A DNA stretch of 64,000 bases from Candidatus Limimonas egerieequi. Its GTDB lineage: Bacteria > Bacillota > Clostridia > Oscillospirales > Acutalibacteraceae. The stretch lies in contig JAGHVH010000008.1 of the NCBI GenBank assembly GCA_018064455.1, forward strand, positions 62,001-126,000. Direction: 5' to 3'. Both the position numbers and the translations under genes were made by a program. Below are positions 53,096-62,400 of this stretch, piece after piece. Numbering within the stretch: position 1 is the stretch's first letter; the number at the start of each line of letters is the position of its first letter. Below the pieces are notes generated by a model. That model was given only the letters and a program-made list of their open reading frames with translations, was not told where the DNA came from and made no database searches.

Positions 53096-54175
53096 GTGAA
53101 CCAAGCTGAGAAATTTTTAGATAGACTTACCAAGCATCTTTGGGACAAGAACTATCCACGTTCATTGATTCTTTTTAATGTTATAAATCTTGTTCAAGCA
53201 CTTGCTGGAATACTCTTTATTGCTATGTCCTTCGTTTTCAAAGCAGATGGGCATATGGACCTCATAGTAAGTATCATTTTGACTGTGTGGTCTATATTCG
53301 CAATTGTGCTTGTCTCAATTTTTATTGAGGACTTTGAAAAGGTTATTATTTTCTGTCATGCAGTCACATCGTTTATTATTGTGCCACTGATGTTTTACTT
53401 CCTTGGCAAACTCTATGCATGTGCACTTTTCATTATGGCAATTGCCTCCATTCATTCTTACATTATGATTGATGGCAAATGGGAGCAAATATTCTTTACA
53501 GGTGTACTTAATACTTTTTATATTGTTTTGATAGTTTTATCACTCTATAAGCCTGAGTGGTTCCCATACCAAGAACATGCAACTTTGCTTTCTTGGTACT
53601 ATATGGTGGCAACATTTATCATAAATATTTATGTCATAGGTATGGCACGACTTTTCGTTTACCTGTTCCAGTCTGACAGTGCGAAAACTAAGGATATATT
53701 GGAAAAAGTAAACGATACTAGTGTTCGTGACACATTGACTGGTGCTTACAATGAAAAGGGCGGTCGCGATTATCTCGATACTGCTATGAAGAAGGCATGG
53801 GATGATGGTAAGTCATTCTGTTTCCTTGTAATAGAGGTTGACTTTGGTGAGAGTCGTGGCATCAAGTATATTGAGGACGTATTGCTCCTCAATGCATATG
53901 ACAGTTGCCGTCAATATTTGTCTTCGGATGCAGTTATTGCAAAATATGGCAAGAATAAATTCTTTGCAGTTGTTCCAAATTGTACCAATGCGATAGAGGC
54001 CGAAGAGTTAATCATTGGCATTGGTTCCCAGTTTAGAGCGGGCAAAGAAAATGAAAATATAGAGGATGGGAAACTCTATATCGGCAAGTACTTCTTAAAG
54101 CGTGGTATGTCTGTCGACTTACTTATTGAATCAGCTGAAATTGACCTTCAGGGTAGAATGGAGGCGGTTTCATGA
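53096..54175 (+). CDS. Seven-helix membrane protein with degenerate GGDEF-like domain
   Basis: Hydrophobic segments fill residues ~20-200 (six to seven spans). Residues ~205-355 resemble a GGDEF domain at its start (RDTLTGAYNEKGGRDYL, matching DxLTGxxNR) and at LVIEVDFGES (normally D-D-FK). The signature position reads YGKNKFF instead of GGDEF, so diguanylate cyclase activity is very unlikely. It may bind a nucleotide or act as a partner domain. GTG 53096 follows GGAGGGG. Its stop overlaps the next gene (ATGA), a second protein of the same kind. Confidence 0.75.
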   Translation: MNQAEKFLDRLTKHLWDKNYPRSLILFNVINLVQALAGILFIAMSFVFKADGHMDLIVSIILTVWSIFAIVLVSIFIEDFEKVIIFCHAVTSFIIVPLMFYFLGKLYACALFIMAIASIHSYIMIDGKWEQIFFTGVLNTFYIVLIVLSLYKPEWFPYQEHATLLSWYYMVATFIINIYVIGMARLFVYLFQSDSAKTKDILEKVNDTSVRDTLTGAYNEKGGRDYLDTAMKKAWDDGKSFCFLVIEVDFGESRGIKYIEDVLLLNAYDSCRQYLSSDAVIAKYGKNKFFAVVPNCTNAIEAEELIIGIGSQFRAGKENENIEDGKLYIGKYFLKRGMSVDLLIESAEIDLQGRMEAVS

Positions 54176-55308
54176 GTGATTTACTTAAAATTGCTAGAGG
54201 GATTTTCCTAGGAATTGTAACGTTCCAATTTGATGATGAAATTCGTAATGCACGTTTTTATGACATTCTCTTTAGTGCCATAATACAGTTTACGCTTTTC
54301 CTTGCAGCAGCGCTTTTGACCCACAATACAATTGCATCATTTGCGATGACATTGGGTCTTATCGTAACAGTTGCATTTGTCGCTTATCACAGGGCCTCTC
54401 CTAAAATGCGAGTTGGCAAGAGAGCGATATTCTTCTTTGCAATTTATGGCTGTGTGTTTATGCCAATTATCTTTTTCTATGTTGGCGCAGATGACATGCT
54501 ACTTGAGTTCCTTCTCATGTATTTCTGTTTCTGCATATTCTTTGTAATTGATTTTTGGCCTTCAATGGCAATTATTACTTTGACATTTGCGACAACAGTT
54601 TCTGTATTAATTTTGCGCTCCAAAATAGAGATGTTCATATCTCCGCTCAAAGTAACTGATACAAGTATTGTAATCTTTTCTGCTTCAACATTCTTTGTGG
54701 CAGTACTTACGATTGGCTCAATTGTAAGAAAGACGATTGACTATTATAACGAGGAACGTAAACGTACATCAGAACTTTTTGAAGAGTATCATGCAAAACT
54801 TTATATGCATGAGGAAAAAAGTGCGTACAATGATCGCTACCTTATTTCTCATCTTTCAAATCTTGCACGAGAGGTTGAAATGGGCCAAACAGAGGGCTTC
54901 TCGGTTGCAATGCTTTCCATCCGCAATATTGAGATGCTTATCAATTTGACGGATGCACAAAAGGCAGAGACTATGGCCCTTTTTGCAAAAAAGATAAACG
55001 CTGTTCTGGATGAGGATGACGTGCTTATTAAGCAGGACAAAAACAAGTATGTCATAGTAATCAAGGACAGTGACAGTGATGACGTCAAAACAAAACTTAG
55101 ACGCATCGATACAAGTATTGGACTTACAATGTTCCAGTATTTTCCAAAGTATAAGCTTACCCTTGATATAGGTTTTGCTATGTACGACAAGGATTCAACC
55201 GTAAGTAACATGATTGAGCGCGTTGACGAAAACTATGAAAACGCAAAGCGTCACGGTACGAACAAAATTGTCGGGGGGGGGGTTAACGTAAGGTGGGTAA
55301 TGAATTAA
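54172..55308 (+). CDS. Membrane protein with degenerate GGDEF-like domain, second copy
   Basis: Similar layout to the previous gene: six or so spans in residues ~25-190, a helical linker (RKTIDYYNEERKRTSELFEEYHAK), then ~150 residues with GGDEF-like folding cues (FSVAMLSIRNIEMLINL, EDDVLIKQDKNKYVIVIKDS, RVDENYENAKRHGTNKIVG). The GGDEF signature is replaced by KQDKNKY, and no DxLT motif is visible. The C-terminal AKRHGTNKIV ending matches true GGDEF proteins (AKxxGRNRV). A run of ten G bases lies near its end and changes the last residues if its length varies. Confidence 0.7.
   Translation: MSDLLKIARGIFLGIVTFQFDDEIRNARFYDILFSAIIQFTLFLAAALLTHNTIASFAMTLGLIVTVAFVAYHRASPKMRVGKRAIFFFAIYGCVFMPIIFFYVGADDMLLEFLLMYFCFCIFFVIDFWPSMAIITLTFATTVSVLILRSKIEMFISPLKVTDTSIVIFSASTFFVAVLTIGSIVRKTIDYYNEERKRTSELFEEYHAKLYMHEEKSAYNDRYLISHLSNLAREVEMGQTEGFSVAMLSIRNIEMLINLTDAQKAETMALFAKKINAVLDEDDVLIKQDKNKYVIVIKDSDSDDVKTKLRRIDTSIGLTMFQYFPKYKLTLDIGFAMYDKDSTVSNMIERVDENYENAKRHGTNKIVGGGVNVRWVMN
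55273..55282 (+). repeat. Ten-base poly-G tract at the gene junction
   Basis: Ten consecutive G residues, the longest G run noticed in the window, near the end of the second GGDEF-like gene and 10 bases before the GTG start of the next hybrid kinase. It codes for part of VGGGV and may also act as a ribosome-binding site for the kinase gene. Confidence 0.9.
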
Positions 55309-57584
55309 TTGCTAATGCTACAAGTCTTTATGGACTCTTTGATTTGCTTTGCGCTGGCATCCTCGCAGGACTTGAAATAGGAACCCTTGGCAAAGGCTTT
55401 AAAAACAAAGATGTTCGAATTATGTACTGGGTACTTTTGTCACAGAGCGCATTCTTTATGCTTGACTTTTTCTGGGTGCTTGTTGATGGTAATACAAGCC
55501 TGCCAGTAAATATCAACTATCTTATTAATGCATGCTACTTTGGTACATCTGGCATCTGTGCATATATATGGCTTTCATTTGTTGACTATAAAGTTAACGG
55601 TTTTATGAAAGGCATAGAATTAAGACTTATACTTGCTATTCCTACTTTTGTAATCGCATTCCTTGCTTTTACTGCCCCTTGGAATGGCCTCCTCTTCACA
55701 ATTGGAGAGGGTAATATTTATCAGCGAGGAACACTCTATTTGTTCCAGCCAATAATTACATATGCTTATATCATCTTTGCAGCGTTGACAGCAGTCTTCT
55801 GTTCTTCGAAGCATAAACTTACACTTCCTCGTTCAAGTGAACGCGCATTTGTTGTATTTGCATTGATTCCTATTGCAGGTGGACTTTGTCAGTACTTCAA
55901 TCCTGGTCTTCCAGTTTTGAATGGCTGTATTACTATGGCAATAGTTTATATCTATATCATCCTTCAGCGTGAGGAAGGCGATAACCAGAGGGCTATTATC
56001 GAATACCTTTCAAACGACTATAAGATGGTTATGCTTGTTGAAGGTATAACAGGTGGCATTACGATTTATCGTGGTGAGCACTATGTGGTTGATACACTTG
56101 GCAAACCTTCAAGCAGTTTTAGTAGTTTTACGGAGTTTGTAAAAGAGATGGCAAAAACAGCCGTTTTTGAGGACGACCGTGAAGATTTTATTGCTGCTTT
56201 GTCGCAGGATAGGATTGAGTATGCGTTTAGAAGAAGTTCTGAATATTACGTAGACTTTAGACTGTGTTATGGTGGAGAGTATGTATATTGTCAGATGAAA
56301 CTGGTTATGCCAGACAGCGACCAGATTGACTCATCCATGCTCGTTGGTTATCACATCATAGATGAGCAGATCAAGAAGGAAAAGCAAGTTCAGAACGAAC
56401 TTGAATTTGCGCGTGAGGCTGCTGAAACAGCCAACAGGACCAAGTCATCTTTCCTCTTCAATATGTCACATGATATCCGTACTCCTATGAATGCCATCTT
56501 GGGATTTGCCAATATGGCAAAGAAGTATTCGGATGACAAGGAAAAGGTAGAGGAGTGTATCGACAAGGTTCAGACATCAGGTACACACCTTCTTGGCCTT
56601 ATCAATGACATCCTTGATATGGCACGTATCGAGAGTGGTAAGATTGAAATTGAAGTTGAACCAGTTGACGTTCGAGAGGCGGCTGACAGGCTTACAACTA
56701 TCCTTGGTGATCTGGCAAGAGACAAGGATATTAAGCTTAGTGTTTCGCTTGAGGACGTTGAAAATCCATATGTCTATCTTGATGAATTGCATGTAAATCA
56801 GATTCTCCTTAACATCATTTCCAATGCTGTTAAGTATACTGAAAATGGCGGTAAGGTTGATATACTCATCAAGGAAATGCTCTCAAGTGACAAGGAGAGA
56901 GCTCGCTACCGTTTTGTTATTTCTGATACCGGTATCGGTATGACAGAGGAGTTCCTCGATCACGTATTTGACTCATTTGAGCGTGATAAGAATGAGGCAC
57001 TTGCAGGTATTCAAGGTACAGGTCTTGGTATGTCTATTACTAAGCGCCTTGTTGATATCATGCATGGTAACATTGAGGTAGAGAGTACACTCGGTGAGGG
57101 CTCAACATTTACTGTTGACCTTGAATTTAAGAAATATGAAGGCGACTTTGAGGCACTTGTTACAGCAGAGGCTGAGCAAGAGCAAGAGGCAACAGAGATT
57201 ACGCTTGATGGCAAGCGTATCCTCCTTGTTGACGATAACGAGCTCAACCGTGAGATTGCGAGTGAAATTCTTGCCGAAACAGGCGCCGTAATTGAAGAGG
57301 CAGAGGACGGTGTCGAAGCATTCGACAAGGTCCGAGAGTCTGAACCAGGTTACTATGACATAGTACTTATGGACGTTCAGATGCCTCGTATGAATGGTTA
57401 CGAATCAACCAAGGCAATTAGAGCCCTTGAAAATGAAGCGCTCGCAAATATCCCTATTATCGCTATGACTGCAAATGCATTTGATGAGGATAGGGAAGAC
57501 GCTTTGGAAGCTGGTATGAATGAGCATATTGCAAAGCCAATTGATGTTGTAAAACTTTTCGATTGTTTAAGAAAGATACTTTAA
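55293..57584 (+). CDS. Hybrid histidine kinase with membrane sensor
   Basis: The N-terminal ~220 residues contain about seven hydrophobic helices, like the kinase at 22432. A divergent PAS-like region (~235-365) follows, then HisKA with MSHDIRTPMNA (phospho-His393), HATPase (NIISNAVKYTE, DTGIGMT, GTGLGMSI) and a receiver (ILLVDDNELNRE, phospho-Asp694 in VLMDVQMP). The start is taken as GTG 55293, overlapping the upstream stop; the only G-rich element upstream is the poly-G tract. Likely co-transcribed with the two GGDEF-like proteins. Confidence 0.9.
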   Translation: MGNELIANATSLYGLFDLLCAGILAGLEIGTLGKGFKNKDVRIMYWVLLSQSAFFMLDFFWVLVDGNTSLPVNINYLINACYFGTSGICAYIWLSFVDYKVNGFMKGIELRLILAIPTFVIAFLAFTAPWNGLLFTIGEGNIYQRGTLYLFQPIITYAYIIFAALTAVFCSSKHKLTLPRSSERAFVVFALIPIAGGLCQYFNPGLPVLNGCITMAIVYIYIILQREEGDNQRAIIEYLSNDYKMVMLVEGITGGITIYRGEHYVVDTLGKPSSSFSSFTEFVKEMAKTAVFEDDREDFIAALSQDRIEYAFRRSSEYYVDFRLCYGGEYVYCQMKLVMPDSDQIDSSMLVGYHIIDEQIKKEKQVQNELEFAREAAETANRTKSSFLFNMSHDIRTPMNAILGFANMAKKYSDDKEKVEECIDKVQTSGTHLLGLINDILDMARIESGKIEIEVEPVDVREAADRLTTILGDLARDKDIKLSVSLEDVENPYVYLDELHVNQILLNIISNAVKYTENGGKVDILIKEMLSSDKERARYRFVISDTGIGMTEEFLDHVFDSFERDKNEALAGIQGTGLGMSITKRLVDIMHGNIEVESTLGEGSTFTVDLEFKKYEGDFEALVTAEAEQEQEATEITLDGKRILLVDDNELNREIASEILAETGAVIEEAEDGVEAFDKVRESEPGYYDIVLMDVQMPRMNGYESTKAIRALENEALANIPIIAMTANAFDEDREDALEAGMNEHIAKPIDVVKLFDCLRKIL

Positions 57585-57585
57585 G

Positions 57586-58929
57586 ATGTTAAGTAAAAAT
57601 CAAGACATCAAACTGCATATCGATGGTATGACCGCCGAAGGCCAAGGTGTTGGGCACTTCGACGGTCAAGCCGTTTTTGTCAAAGATTCAGCAGTGGGTG
57701 ACTATCTTGATGTTCATATCATCCTTGCTAAAAAGACCTATGCAATAGGTAAAATTTCAAAAATACTTGAGCCATCACCTGATCGTCAAGCGCCTGACTG
57801 TGATGTCGCAGGTAAGTGTGGTGGTTGTGCCTACCGACATATAACCTATGAGGCAGAGCTTGGACTCAAGGCACAAAAGGTTGAGGATGCATTCAAGCGT
57901 CTTGGTCATATTGATATAAAACTTGACCCAATTATCGGTAGCAATGTTGATGGCTATCGCAACAAGGCTCAGTATCCAGTGTCCCGTGACACAAGGGACA
58001 ATCAGCCACTTATTGGCTTTTATGCATTTAATACACACCGCATAGTTTCTCAAATGGATTGTAAACTTCAATCTCCTGCATTCCTTGATGTTCTTACACT
58101 AGTTCGAGACTGGATGATTGATTTTAATATCAAAACCTATGATGAGGGGAAGCATCAAGGCCTCCTTCGTCATATCTATATTCGCCGCGCAGAGTTTACG
58201 GGCGAGATTATGGTTTGCCTTGTAATCAATGGTGATGAGATTCCACATGAGAAGGAACTTCTCGAGTCACTTAAAATAGCTTTACCAAGCCTTAAGACAG
58301 TGGTTCTCAACATCAACAAATCCGATTCAAACGTTGTCCTTGGAAAGGCAAACAAGGTCCTTTATGGGGACGGCTATATAAATGAAAAAATACTTGGAAA
58401 GACGTTTAGGATTTCTCCTCTTTCATTCTTCCAAGTAAATAGCAGACAATGTGAAATTCTCTATCAAAACGCCGCACTTTTTGCGGGGCTTACGGGAGAG
58501 GAGACACTCCTCGACCTTTACTGTGGCACTGGTACAATCGGCCTTACAATGGCCGATGATGTAAAGCGCCTTATTGGCGTTGAGATAGTTCCGGAGGCGA
58601 TAGAAGACGCCAAGGTAAACGCCACTGTAAACGGCATAGAGAATGCCGAGTTCTACTGTGGCGATGCGGCAGAAGTTGCAAAGAAGCTTGACATCAAGCC
58701 TGATGTTGTATTGGTGGATCCACCGCGCAAAGGAATGGCAGAGAGTCTCATTGATACGGTCGTATCGATGAATCCAAAGCGCGTCGTATACATCTCTTGC
58801 GACCCTGCAACGCTCGCGCGCGACTGCGCTCGCTTTGAGGCTCGCGGATATCACACACTCCGCGCCCGTCCAGTCGACATGTTCCCACGTACGTACCATG
58901 TCGAGACAGTAGCGCTACTTGCAAAATAG
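57586..58929 (+). CDS. rlmD: 23S rRNA (uracil-5-)-methyltransferase, RlmD-like, with TRAM domain
   Basis: SAM-dependent methyltransferase of 447 residues. The N-terminal TRAM domain (KLHIDGMTAEGQGVGHFDGQAVFV) is followed by [4Fe-4S] cysteines (DCDVAGKCGGC, later MDCKL), the SAM motif DLYCGTGTIGL, VLVDPPRKGM and the catalytic ISCDPATLARD. RlmD (RumA) or RlmCD identity in Firmicutes cannot be separated by eye. The last ~200 bases are rich in G+C (CGCGCGCGAC). It lies one base after the hybrid kinase stop. Confidence 0.93.
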   Translation: MLSKNQDIKLHIDGMTAEGQGVGHFDGQAVFVKDSAVGDYLDVHIILAKKTYAIGKISKILEPSPDRQAPDCDVAGKCGGCAYRHITYEAELGLKAQKVEDAFKRLGHIDIKLDPIIGSNVDGYRNKAQYPVSRDTRDNQPLIGFYAFNTHRIVSQMDCKLQSPAFLDVLTLVRDWMIDFNIKTYDEGKHQGLLRHIYIRRAEFTGEIMVCLVINGDEIPHEKELLESLKIALPSLKTVVLNINKSDSNVVLGKANKVLYGDGYINEKILGKTFRISPLSFFQVNSRQCEILYQNAALFAGLTGEETLLDLYCGTGTIGLTMADDVKRLIGVEIVPEAIEDAKVNATVNGIENAEFYCGDAAEVAKKLDIKPDVVLVDPPRKGMAESLIDTVVSMNPKRVVYISCDPATLARDCARFEARGYHTLRARPVDMFPRTYHVETVALLAK

Positions 58930-58942
58930 ATCTAGGAGGCTT

Positions 58943-59433
58943 CCGATTGTATACGTTTCAAAGGAGGCACATTACTCCTCATATCGCCTGTGTGATGTTC
59001 AAAATTTAGAGGTTAGACTCATTGATTATGATGAGAAAGGCAGTATGGATTTGGATTGCTTAAAAAAGAGCATTGATCCATCAAAGCCAGCACTCATTAT
59101 AGTGGCAGTCGGTTCTACCTTTATGGGTGCCATTGATAATCAGGCAGGCATTCAATAGGATTTGATGGCTTGTCAAAAGAAGCAAACTCAATGCTTGAGA
59201 ACACAAATTATCTTCAGCAGAAACTTGATGAAATGGGTTATCCTGCATGGCATATGCCATATAGTAATACAGTATTTTTCAAGCGCCCAGATGAATCGAT
59301 TTTGAATAAATACATGCTCGCAAATGGAAATCTTCCAAACTATGGTGGCGAACTCTCTCACATAGTTGTTATGCAACATGTAAAAAGGGAAATCATTGAT
59401 GAATTTATTGCTGACTTGTCAGTAACACTCTAA
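58943..59433 (+). pseudogene. Remnant of a PLP-dependent histidine-decarboxylase-like gene
   Basis: Two separated fragments of a group II PLP decarboxylase, closest by memory to histidine decarboxylase. Fragment 1 (58943-59158) reads PIVYVSKEAHYSSYRLC ... KPALIIVAVGSTFMGAIDN, matching the region before the PLP lysine, then meets a stop. Fragment 2 (~59158-59433) reads SMLENTNYLQQKLDEMGYPAW ... SHIVVMQHVKREIIDEF, matching the C-terminus. The first ~80 residues and the whole PLP-lysine section are missing, so it cannot be active. The sequence directly abuts the RlmD stop. Confidence 0.8.
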
Positions 59434-59444
59434 TAAAGGCAATA

Positions 59445-59474
59445 AAAATGGCGGTACGTTCGTACCGCCATTTT
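59445..59474. terminator. Bidirectional terminator between the decarboxylase remnant and the large kinase
   Basis: Perfect inverted repeat AAAATGGCGGTAC with loop GTTC and its complement, flanked by A and T runs, between convergent sequences. Confidence 0.9.
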
Positions 59475-59482
59475 GTCATTTT

Positions 59483-62400
59483 TTAGTGTAAGTGATCGAC
59501 AAGCTTTGAAACAAGGTCATCAATATTGATAGGTTTTGCCAAGTGGTCATTCATGCCTGACTCAATTGCCTTTTGCTTATCCTCAGCAAATGCGTTTGCT
59601 GTCATAGCGATGATTGGAACTGACTTTGCATACTTGTTATCTATGTTACGGATTTCAGTAGTTGCTTTGTAACCGTCCATCTTTGGCATCTGGATGTCCA
59701 TAAGTACAAAGTCATAGCGACGCTTTGATTCATCCTTTGTGAGGTCTACTATCTTTTCAACAGCGAAGATGCCATCTTCTGCTGTATCAACAACCATTTT
59801 CATATCCTCAAGGATGTCTTTGGCTATTTCTCTGTTGAGTTCGTTATCCTCAACGAGGAGAACGTACTTATCAATCAAAAGGCTGGACAAATCTTCGATG
59901 CTCTTGCTCTCAACAAAGTTCTCATCAGCAATTCTAAAGTCGAAGTGAATTGAAACTTTTGTACCTTCACCAAGTTTACTGTCAATCTTGATTTTACCTT
60001 TCATAAGTTCAACAAGTTCCTTGGTAATTGCCATGCCAAGACCTGTGCCCTGGATACCACTGATTGTAGATGTGGATTCTCTTGTGAATGCCTCAAAGAT
60101 GTGCTCGAGGAATTCTTCGCTCATACCAATACCAGTATCCTCTACTATGAATTCGTATGAAGCATAACCAGGCTTGTGGCTCTCTGTTTCAATAATCTTA
60201 TATGTGATTGTACCACCATCGTCTGTGTACTTAACGGCATTGTTTGCAACGTTCATAAGTACGCGGTTTACACGGAGCTTATCAGCGAAAACGCAGTTAT
60301 GCTGAACCTTTGAGAAGTCAACATTAAATGTGATGTTCTTGTCTTTAACGCTCTGATTAACGATAGCCGAAAGACCAGTTGCAGCCTCTGTGATGATAAC
60401 TCTCTCTTCTTCGATTGTTACCTTACCTGACTCGATTCGAGCCATGTCGAGCACGTCGTTGATGATTGAGAGAAGGTGCTGGCTGCTTAAGTCAACCTTG
60501 CCAAGACAGTCAAGGAGTTTTTCTCTGTTGTCAATGTTCTTGATTGCCATATTGTTAAATCCAATGATGGCATTCATAGGAGTACGGATGTCGTGAGACA
60601 TATTGAAGAGGAATGTTGATTTAGCTCTGTTGGCTGACTCGGCCTCTTCGCGAGCCTCCTCAAGGATTTCTTCCTGCTCAACCTGTGCACGTGTAAGCTC
60701 ATCCATGTTATGTACACCGATAAGGAAGTTTTTATCAGTTTCCCATGTACCAGTGTGAATAATCTTGAGCTGGTAGTAAGTGATGTTACCATCACGTTCA
60801 ATACGGTAGTTGTGGAAGAAGGCGTCTTCCTTCTTGAACTCGCGGTTTACATTCTCGTGTGACAATGCTTCAATGAATGATGCCTTGTCCTCTGTTACGA
60901 TGTTTGCTGATACAGCGTCAACGTAAGCAGGGTATGACATCTTCTGCTCAAGAGATGGGTTACGCTTCAAGTAAGCATCAGACATACGGACTGTTTCAAT
61001 TGTGTTGAGTTCAAAGTCAACATGGAACACTGCCTCGTAGTCGTCGGCAAGACCGTTGATAAATTCCTCTCGTTGTTTGTCGGCGAGGTCTTTTCTGTAA
61101 ACGTCGTCGATAACTGAGAAACCGAGGGCAACAGCCTGAGGATTGTCGTCCTCACCAACCTTTACGAACTTCATTTCGCAGTAACGAGGGTCGCCTTCGT
61201 TGTCTGAACGATATGTTGTTACGAATGTCTTCTTGTCGTGGAGCTCGTCAAGGATGTTGTAGATAGAACCTGCTTTAAGCATCATTGCCTTATCTTCATT
61301 ATAAACGAGCGTATCAACGTACATCTTGAACGCGTCAGAGTACTTGATACCAGAACGGAATACAGTACCAAATTCGGTCTCTGTCTCTTCGTTCATTGTA
61401 TAAGGGTCAAGTTCGTCTGTTGTCAAGTCGATATAGTAAACTGATGTGTACTCAGATGCGAGGATCTCGATGATATCAGTGTTACGTTTACGAACTGTCT
61501 CTGTCTCAATTCTGTTACGAAGTTCCTCATCCTTGTCGGCGAAACCAAGAGCAACAGCCTTTGGTGTGCCTTCGTCGTTACCAACCTTAACGAACTTCAT
61601 TTCGCAGTAGTGAGGGTTACCGTCATTTTCTGAACGGTATGTTGTAAGGAATGTCTTCTTGCTTCGAAGTTCCTTCATGATGTTGCCGATAGAACCGGCA
61701 GTAAGCATCAACTTCTTGTCCTCAGAAAGGACGATAGTATCAACGTATGTACGGAAGGCATCCGAGTAAGTCATGTTCTTGAACAAAACGCCGAACTGGT
61801 TCTCTGTCTCCTCGTTCATTGAGTAAGGAGTAAGTTCGTCTGTTGTCAAGTCGATGTAGTAAACTGATGTGTACTCAGATGCGAGGATCTCGATGATCTC
61901 GTTGTTTCGGTCGATTTCTGCCTGACGCTCAATTTCACGACGGATTTCATCGTCCTTGTCGGCGAAACCGAGGGCTACCTCGTGTGGCTCATCGTATGCG
62001 TCGCCAACCTTTACGAACTTCATCTCAGAGTAACGTCCATCAGCTGAACGATACTGTGTGATAAATGTCTTTTTGTTTTTAAGTTCGTTTGCGATATTAG
62101 CAATAGAACCGGCATTAAGCATAGCGTTCTTGTCATCAGAAAGAACTACGGTATCAACGTACATGTTGTACGCATCAGAATATTTAATACCAGAACGGAA
62201 GATTTGACCGAATTCAGACTCAATCTCTTCGTTCATGGTGTATGTGTTGAGTTCATCTGTCTCAAGGTCGATGTAGTAAACTGATGTATACTCAGATGCA
62301 AGGATTTCGATAATCTCTGTGTTACGTCTGCTTTCCTCTTCTGCATGCATACGTGCTCTTACTTCTTCATCACGGTCTGCAAAACCGAGGGCAACAGCTG

